This document shows, in pieces, positions 63,286 to 64,000 of a stretch of DNA of 64,000 nt; the stretch's first letter is position 1; every line of letters begins with the position of its first letter. Position numbers and translations under genes: made by a program. The stretch spans positions 62,001 to 126,000 of the forward strand of contig NZ_CP070977.1 of the NCBI RefSeq assembly GCF_018417535.1, in the 5' to 3' direction. The stretch is from Burkholderia pyrrocinia. Lineage in GTDB: Bacteria > Pseudomonadota > Gammaproteobacteria > Burkholderiales > Burkholderiaceae. Below the pieces are notes generated by a model. That model made no database searches. It was not told the origin of the DNA and worked only from the letters and a program-made list of their open reading frames with translations.

Positions 63286-64000
63286 ATGTCGCTCTATTCC
63301 ATTACCGGCGCGCAGCTCGCGTTCGGTCACGTCGCGTTGCTCGATCACGCGGATTTCTCGCTGGAAGCCGGCGAGCGCGTCGGCCTGATCGGCCGCAACG
63401 GCGCGGGCAAGTCGTCGCTGCTGAAGATCGTCGCCGGCCTCGCGAAGCCCGACGACGGGCTGGTCACGCGCCAGCAGGAACTGGTGACGGTCTATGTGCC
63501 GCAGGAACCCGAATTCGAGCCGGGCGCGACGGTATTCGACGCGGTCGCGTCGGGGCTCACGCACACGCGCGAATTGCTCGAAGAATACGATTCGATCGTG
63601 CACCGCCTAGCGGATATACCGGAAGGCGCCGAGCACGATGCGCTGCTCGCGCGGATGAATGCGCTGCAGTCGTCTCTCGACGCGCACGACGCGTGGAACT
63701 GGCGCACGCGCGTGTCGATGACGCTCGCGCAGATCGGCCTGTCGGACGGCGACGCGAGCGTCGACGCGCTGTCGGGCGGGATGCAGAAGCGCGTCGCGCT
63801 GGCGCGTGCGCTGGTGCTGCAGCCCGACGTGCTGTTGCTCGACGAACCGACCAACCACCTCGACTTCGACGGCATCCGCTGGCTGGAAGAACTGCTTGTC
63901 GCGCAGCGCGCGGGCCTGCTGTTCATCACCCACGATCGCGCGTTCCTCGACCGCGTCGCGACGCGCATCGTCGAGCTCGATCGCGGCCGGCTGCTGTCGT
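63286..64000 (+). CDS. uup: ABC-F family ATPase (Uup-like), cut by the right edge
   Basis: The first 238 residues are visible. They contain the first nucleotide-binding domain: AQLAFGHVALLDHADFSLEAG, Walker A GRNGAGKSS, signature LSGGMQKRVALARAL, Walker B VLLLDEPTNHLDFDG and H-loop FITHDRAFLDRVA. ABC-F proteins are soluble twin-ATPases that act on the ribosome or related complexes and have no membrane domain. The DEPTNHLDF form and length to the signature favour Uup over EttA, but the diagnostic C-terminus is outside the window. Confidence 0.88.
   Translation, partial: MSLYSITGAQLAFGHVALLDHADFSLEAGERVGLIGRNGAGKSSLLKIVAGLAKPDDGLVTRQQELVTVYVPQEPEFEPGATVFDAVASGLTHTRELLEEYDSIVHRLADIPEGAEHDALLARMNALQSSLDAHDAWNWRTRVSMTLAQIGLSDGDASVDALSGGMQKRVALARALVLQPDVLLLDEPTNHLDFDGIRWLEELLVAQRAGLLFITHDRAFLDRVATRIVELDRGRLLS

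Overview
The window is a GC-rich (well over 60 percent by eye) proteobacterial chromosome segment. Gene content and order point to the genus Burkholderia, most likely the B. cepacia complex: ppc beside hemC-hemDX-hemY, ppa, nadE followed by a P-II gene, a Burkholderia-type general porin, a GIY-YIG protein with a basic tail, and rubredoxin. The species call is inference from remembered family and synteny knowledge; no database was consulted.

Region by region. 1-1.9 kb: divergent spore-coat-U type secreted proteins (pilus-like adhesin locus, cut by the left edge). 1.9-3.7 kb: a MmyB-type XRE regulator and a SAM methyltransferase. 3.8-11.3 kb: phosphoenolpyruvate carboxylase diverging from the haem operon hemC-hemDX-hemY. 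11.3-15.5 kb: a leftward catabolic cluster (aldehyde dehydrogenase, SDR, MFS uptake, DUF4180). 15.5-24.4 kb: an array of dispersed hairpin repeats, pyrophosphatase, GIY-YIG protein, AraC regulator diverging from a GH3 beta-glucosidase lipoprotein, a FemAB-like acyltransferase, NAD synthase and P-II. 24.4-31 kb: porin, LysR, GNAT, and a complete polar amino-acid ABC importer (hisJ-hisQ-hisM-hisP order). 31-35 kb: pirin, Spy-like periplasmic protein and an OmpR/EnvZ-type two-component pair. 35-39 kb: fused double-permease ABC importer with an ATPase carrying an AAA-associated C-terminal domain. 39-49.8 kb: paralogous lipoproteins, trehalose-6-phosphate synthase with an AAA ATPase, MFS exporter, several small secreted proteins, ecotin, a TetR/SDR divergent pair and a beta-helix lipoprotein.

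49.9-62.0 kb is a genomic island of about 12 kb inserted in the 5' part of a tRNA-Arg(CCT) gene. It is bounded by a perfect 14-bp direct repeat, and pairs of TGCTACA sites spaced 11 bp apart lie just inside both ends. It carries a frameshifted tyrosine recombinase, a Dam-type adenine methylase coupled to a ParB/Srx-domain protein (candidate modification or defence module), a broken second ParB-like gene, phage-gene debris, an IS3-family element, and a compact cassette with two PAAR proteins, a predicted cysteine-peptidase-like effector and two small membrane proteins (candidate type VI secretion effector/immunity set). An IS4-family element has inserted exactly into a Rho-independent terminator at the right end. 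Island genes are visibly more AT-rich than the core.

62.1-64 kb returns to core genome: rubredoxin, a DUF4399 protein, a heptanucleotide tandem repeat and the start of an ABC-F ATPase gene.

The best candidates for new biology are the island's ParB/Srx-Dam pair, its PAAR effector cassette, and the dispersed hairpin repeat that sits directly in front of start codons.
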